Source: Novosphingobium sp.
Lineage (GTDB): Bacteria; Pseudomonadota; Alphaproteobacteria; Sphingomonadales; Sphingomonadaceae
Direction: 5' to 3'
NCBI GenBank assembly: GCA_030830245.1
Contig: JAURNJ010000219.1
Coordinates: 1 to 13,982, forward strand
DNA length: 13,982 nucleotides
In this document: one piece after another, positions 11,895-13,982 of the stretch
Numbering within the stretch: the stretch's first letter is position 1
Layout: each line of letters starts with the position of its first letter
The notes under the pieces: model-generated
Seen by the model: the letters and a program-made list of their open reading frames with translations, nothing else
What the model was told of the DNA's origin: nothing
The model's database searches: none
Made by a program: the position numbers and the translations under genes

Positions 11895-12138
11895 AGAAAA
11901 TCGCTCCGACAGTGAGGATGAGGGCGACGGGAAAGAGGGCAGCGAATAGGACGGTGCCGATCATCCACCATCCCGCGCGGGTGTGCGCCATGTTGAGCGT
12001 CCAGCCCAATGCGGGATTGCGCTTGGGCACCCACAGGCGGGGATCGGCCTTGGCGAAGTAACAGCCAAGCAGGCCGTCAGACCAATGGGCGGGATCGCGC
12101 CAGAGCGCATCGAGTTGCGGGCGGTCGTTCGCAGCCAT
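11887..12138 (-). CDS. Small membrane protein, DUF5808-like
   Basis: ATG at 12136-12138 has AGGGAA five bases upstream and gives 83 aa. The middle WSDGLLGCYFAKADPRLWVPKR followed by ALGWTLNMAHTRAGW is the DUF5808 signature, and a C-terminal transmembrane helix (MIGTVLFAALFPVALILTVGAIF) ends the protein. The open frame upstream to 12282 is unlikely, since it crosses the oriT sequence and lacks a ribosome-binding site. It is the first gene of the minus-strand transfer operon, directly after oriT. The function of the family is unknown; a membrane-anchored helper of transfer would fit the location. Confidence 0.75.
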   Translation of the reverse strand: MAANDRPQLDALWRDPAHWSDGLLGCYFAKADPRLWVPKRNPALGWTLNMAHTRAGWWMIGTVLFAALFPVALILTVGAIFYA

Positions 12139-12253
12139 CACGTTCCCTTCTTCGCACGTCGATGAAGCAGGATCGTAGCACAGCCGCGCATGGAAAAAAC
12201 CGGCGACACCATAAAACGCGGCGAAGTCAATCACAGGAACGGCAGAGAGTGTG

Positions 12254-12280
12254 AGGGCGCGCTTATACGTCGTTGCCGAC
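12254..12280 (-). other. oriT: oriT nic region (RSF1010/Ti-type)
   Basis: On the minus strand the sequence ACGTATAAGCGCGCCCTCAC includes TAAGCGCGCCCT (12254-12265), which matches the remembered nic cores of RSF1010 (TAAGTGCGCCCT) and pTiC58 (TAATTGCGCCCT) at all but one and at all but three of the 12 positions. On its 5' side is a small inverted repeat, GTCG-TTGC-CGAC (12269-12280), which relaxases of this group use for recognition. It lies between the divergent traA and traC/traD operons, exactly where Ti plasmids have oriT. The precise cleaved bond is not determinable from sequence. Confidence 0.78.
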
Positions 12281-12311
12281 ATGCGCTCAGAAAGGCAGTA
12301 TAGTGGCCGTC

Positions 12312-13982
12312 ATGGCGATCTACCATTTCTCGGCCAAGGTCATCAGCCGTGCGAACGGGTCGAGCGCCGTTGCGAGCGCGGCCTATCGTGCAGCCGAACG
12401 GCTGCACGATGACCGGCTCGGGCGTACCCAAGATTTCTCGAACAAGGCGGGCGTCGTCCATTCGGAAATCTTGGCTCCCGAAGGTGCGCCGGAGCGTTTA
12501 AAAGATCGCGCGACCTTGTGGAACGAGGTCGAGGCCGGTGAGAAGCGCAAGGACGCGCAGCTGGCGCGTGAGGTCGAGTTCTCGATCCCGCGCGAGATGA
12601 CGCAGGAGCAGGGCGTCGCGCTGGCGCGCGATTTCGTCGAAAAGCAGTTTGTGGAACGCGGGATGGTCGCGGACCTCAATGTGCATTGGGACATCGGCAA
12701 GGACGGCCAGCCCAAACCCCATGCTCATGTCATGCTGTCGATGCGCGAAGTCGGCAGGCAAGGGTTCGGCCAGAAGGTGCGCGACTGGAATAGCAATGCG
12801 CTGCTGAAGGAGTGGCGCGAGGCGTGGGCGGATCATGTCAACGAGCGCCTGGCTGCGCTCGATATCGACGCGCGCATCGATCACCGCACGTTGGAGGCGC
12901 AGGGGATCGAGCTTGAGCCGCAGCACAAGATCGGGCCGGCAGGATCGCGCCGGCTCGATCGTGGCGAGGATGCCGAGCGCGCCGACGATCATGTCCGGAT
13001 CGCGCGGGAGAATGGCGATAAGATCATCGCCAGGCCAGAGATCGCATTGGACGCGATCACGCGCCAACAGGCGACGTTTACGCGGCGCGATCTGGCGATG
13101 TTCGTCCACCGCCATAGCGACGGCAAGGAGCAGTTCGATTCCGCAATGAATGCGGTGCGCAGTTCGCCCGAGCTGGTGGCGCTGGGCAAGGATGGTCGTG
13201 GCGAGGACCGCTTTACCTCCCGCGACATGATCGACACCGAGCAGCGTCTGGAGCGTGTCGGGGCCGCCCTGGCGGATCGGGTGGGGCATGGTCTCCCGGC
13301 AGCGTCGCTGCAAAGGGGGCTGGACGCTGCCGGGAGTGAGGGCCTGGTGCTCGGGGGAGAGCAGCAAGCTGCGCTGGCGCATATAACGGGCGAGAAGGAT
13401 ATTGCCATCGTGGTCGGCTATGCCGGCACCGGCAAATCGGCCATGCTGGGGGTCGCGCGCGGTGAATGGGAGCGCGCCGGCTACAGCGTGCGCGGGGCAG
13501 CGCTGTCGGGGATCGCGGCGGAGAGCCTGGAGGGCGGATCGGGCATCACCTCGCGCACCATCGCCAGTCTCGAATATCAGTGGGACCAGGGCCGCGAGCT
13601 GCTGGGGCCGCGCGACGTGCTGGTGATCGACGAGGCCGGCATGATCGGCACGCGCCAGCTGGAGCGCGTGCTTAGCGAGGCCGAGCGGGCAGGGGCCAAG
13701 GTCGTTCTAGTCGGCGACGCCGAGCAGTTGCAGGCGATCGAGGCCGGCGCGGCGTTCCGCAGCGTCACCGAGCGGCACGGCGCGGCCGAGATCACCGAGA
13801 TCAGGCGGCAGCGCGAGGACTGGCAGCAGGGCGCGACGCGCGCGCTGGCGACGGGGCGCACCGGCGAGGCGATCCACGCTTATGACGGCAAGGGCATGGT
13901 CCACGCGGCCGACACGCGCGAGCAGGCGCGGGGCGAGCTGGTCGACGGCTGGGATCGTGCGCGCCAGGCCGAGCCGGGCAAA
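12312..13982 (+). CDS. traA: TraA, MOBQ relaxase fused to RecD-like helicase (incomplete at window end)
   Basis: The frame is open for 557 codons and runs off the window. The N-terminal relaxase domain shows MAIYHFSAKVISRANGSSAV with Tyr25 (AAYRAAERL) as the probable nicking tyrosine, and the metal-binding His cluster at H125 (NVHWD), H137 and H139 (KPHAHVML). After a linker, the helicase domain has Walker A GYAGTGKS at 369-376, Walker B VLVIDEAG (D440/E441), motif III VGDAEQL at 467-473 and EIRRQRE. It nicks oriT and drives strand unwinding. ATG at 12312 fits homologues; an in-frame GTG at 12303 with AAAGG upstream is a possible alternative. No lesion is seen, in contrast to the traG arm. 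The C-terminal portion is outside the window. Confidence 0.93.
   Translation, partial: MAIYHFSAKVISRANGSSAVASAAYRAAERLHDDRLGRTQDFSNKAGVVHSEILAPEGAPERLKDRATLWNEVEAGEKRKDAQLAREVEFSIPREMTQEQGVALARDFVEKQFVERGMVADLNVHWDIGKDGQPKPHAHVMLSMREVGRQGFGQKVRDWNSNALLKEWREAWADHVNERLAALDIDARIDHRTLEAQGIELEPQHKIGPAGSRRLDRGEDAERADDHVRIARENGDKIIARPEIALDAITRQQATFTRRDLAMFVHRHSDGKEQFDSAMNAVRSSPELVALGKDGRGEDRFTSRDMIDTEQRLERVGAALADRVGHGLPAASLQRGLDAAGSEGLVLGGEQQAALAHITGEKDIAIVVGYAGTGKSAMLGVARGEWERAGYSVRGAALSGIAAESLEGGSGITSRTIASLEYQWDQGRELLGPRDVLVIDEAGMIGTRQLERVLSEAERAGAKVVLVGDAEQLQAIEAGAAFRSVTERHGAAEITEIRRQREDWQQGATRALATGRTGEAIHAYDGKGMVHAADTREQARGELVDGWDRARQAEPGK

Noticed and set aside
12498..13382. Long antisense open frame (294 codons) on the minus strand
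   Set aside because: It is the shadow of traA in high-GC DNA; traA has clear relaxase and helicase motifs, and the antisense frame has none.

Overview
The window looks like part of a sphingomonad (Sphingomonas/Sphingobium/Novosphingobium-type alphaproteobacterial) plasmid. This is inferred from three things: the high GC content, the backbone made of a Rep_3-type initiator, a small ParA/ribbon-helix-helix pair and an Agrobacterium Ti-like traA/oriT/traC-traD-traG transfer region, and an accessory region packed with toxin-antitoxin (TA) modules and transposon remnants. No rRNA, tRNA or CRISPR array was seen.

Positions 1-6590 are accessory DNA. They hold the 3' part of an IS5-family element with a -1 frameshift (3-520), a small predicted secreted protein (547-1083, minus) and four type II TA modules: mazEF (1277-1815, minus), a RelE/XRE pair (2131-2824, plus), brnTA (3581-4073, minus) and a HigB/HigA-like pair (5554-6185, minus). 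Between them are an unrecognised lower-GC gene (2938-3453, plus) and the C-terminal 40% of a Tn3-family transposase with its intact 38-bp terminal repeat (4150-5337). A 408-bp gene-free stretch with several inverted repeats follows (6186-6593).

Positions 6594-10175 are the replication and partition backbone. A SprT-like zinc metalloprotease gene (6594-7249) is broken by a 17-bp tandem duplication and an in-frame TAG. It is followed by parA (7328-7963) and a ribbon-helix-helix partner (7989-8255). On the other strand is repA (8307-9185), and upstream of it lies a readable origin: five iterons on an exact 22-bp period, an AT-rich stretch with four GAATCT repeats, one inverted iteron and a perfect DnaA box. 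Three composite sites, each an iteron plus an inverted half-site, sit at the 3' end of repA, in the repA upstream region and about 470 bp beyond the DnaA box. A run of four short hairpins lies at 9597-9701.

Positions 10176-13982 are the transfer region, arranged as in Ti plasmids. On the plus strand is the MOBQ relaxase/helicase traA (12312 to the window end, incomplete). On the minus strand are a DUF5808-like membrane protein, a TraC-like protein, TraD, and then a decayed set: a frameshifted small gene, a membrane-protein gene with an early TAG, and a traG that lacks its N-terminal half and has a TAG. Between the two arms is a sequence closely resembling the RSF1010/pTiC58 nic core. The plasmid therefore seems able to replicate and partition, and probably keeps a nickable oriT, but its own coupling protein is destroyed. 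It looks mobilisable at best, and kept in the population by partition and addiction modules.
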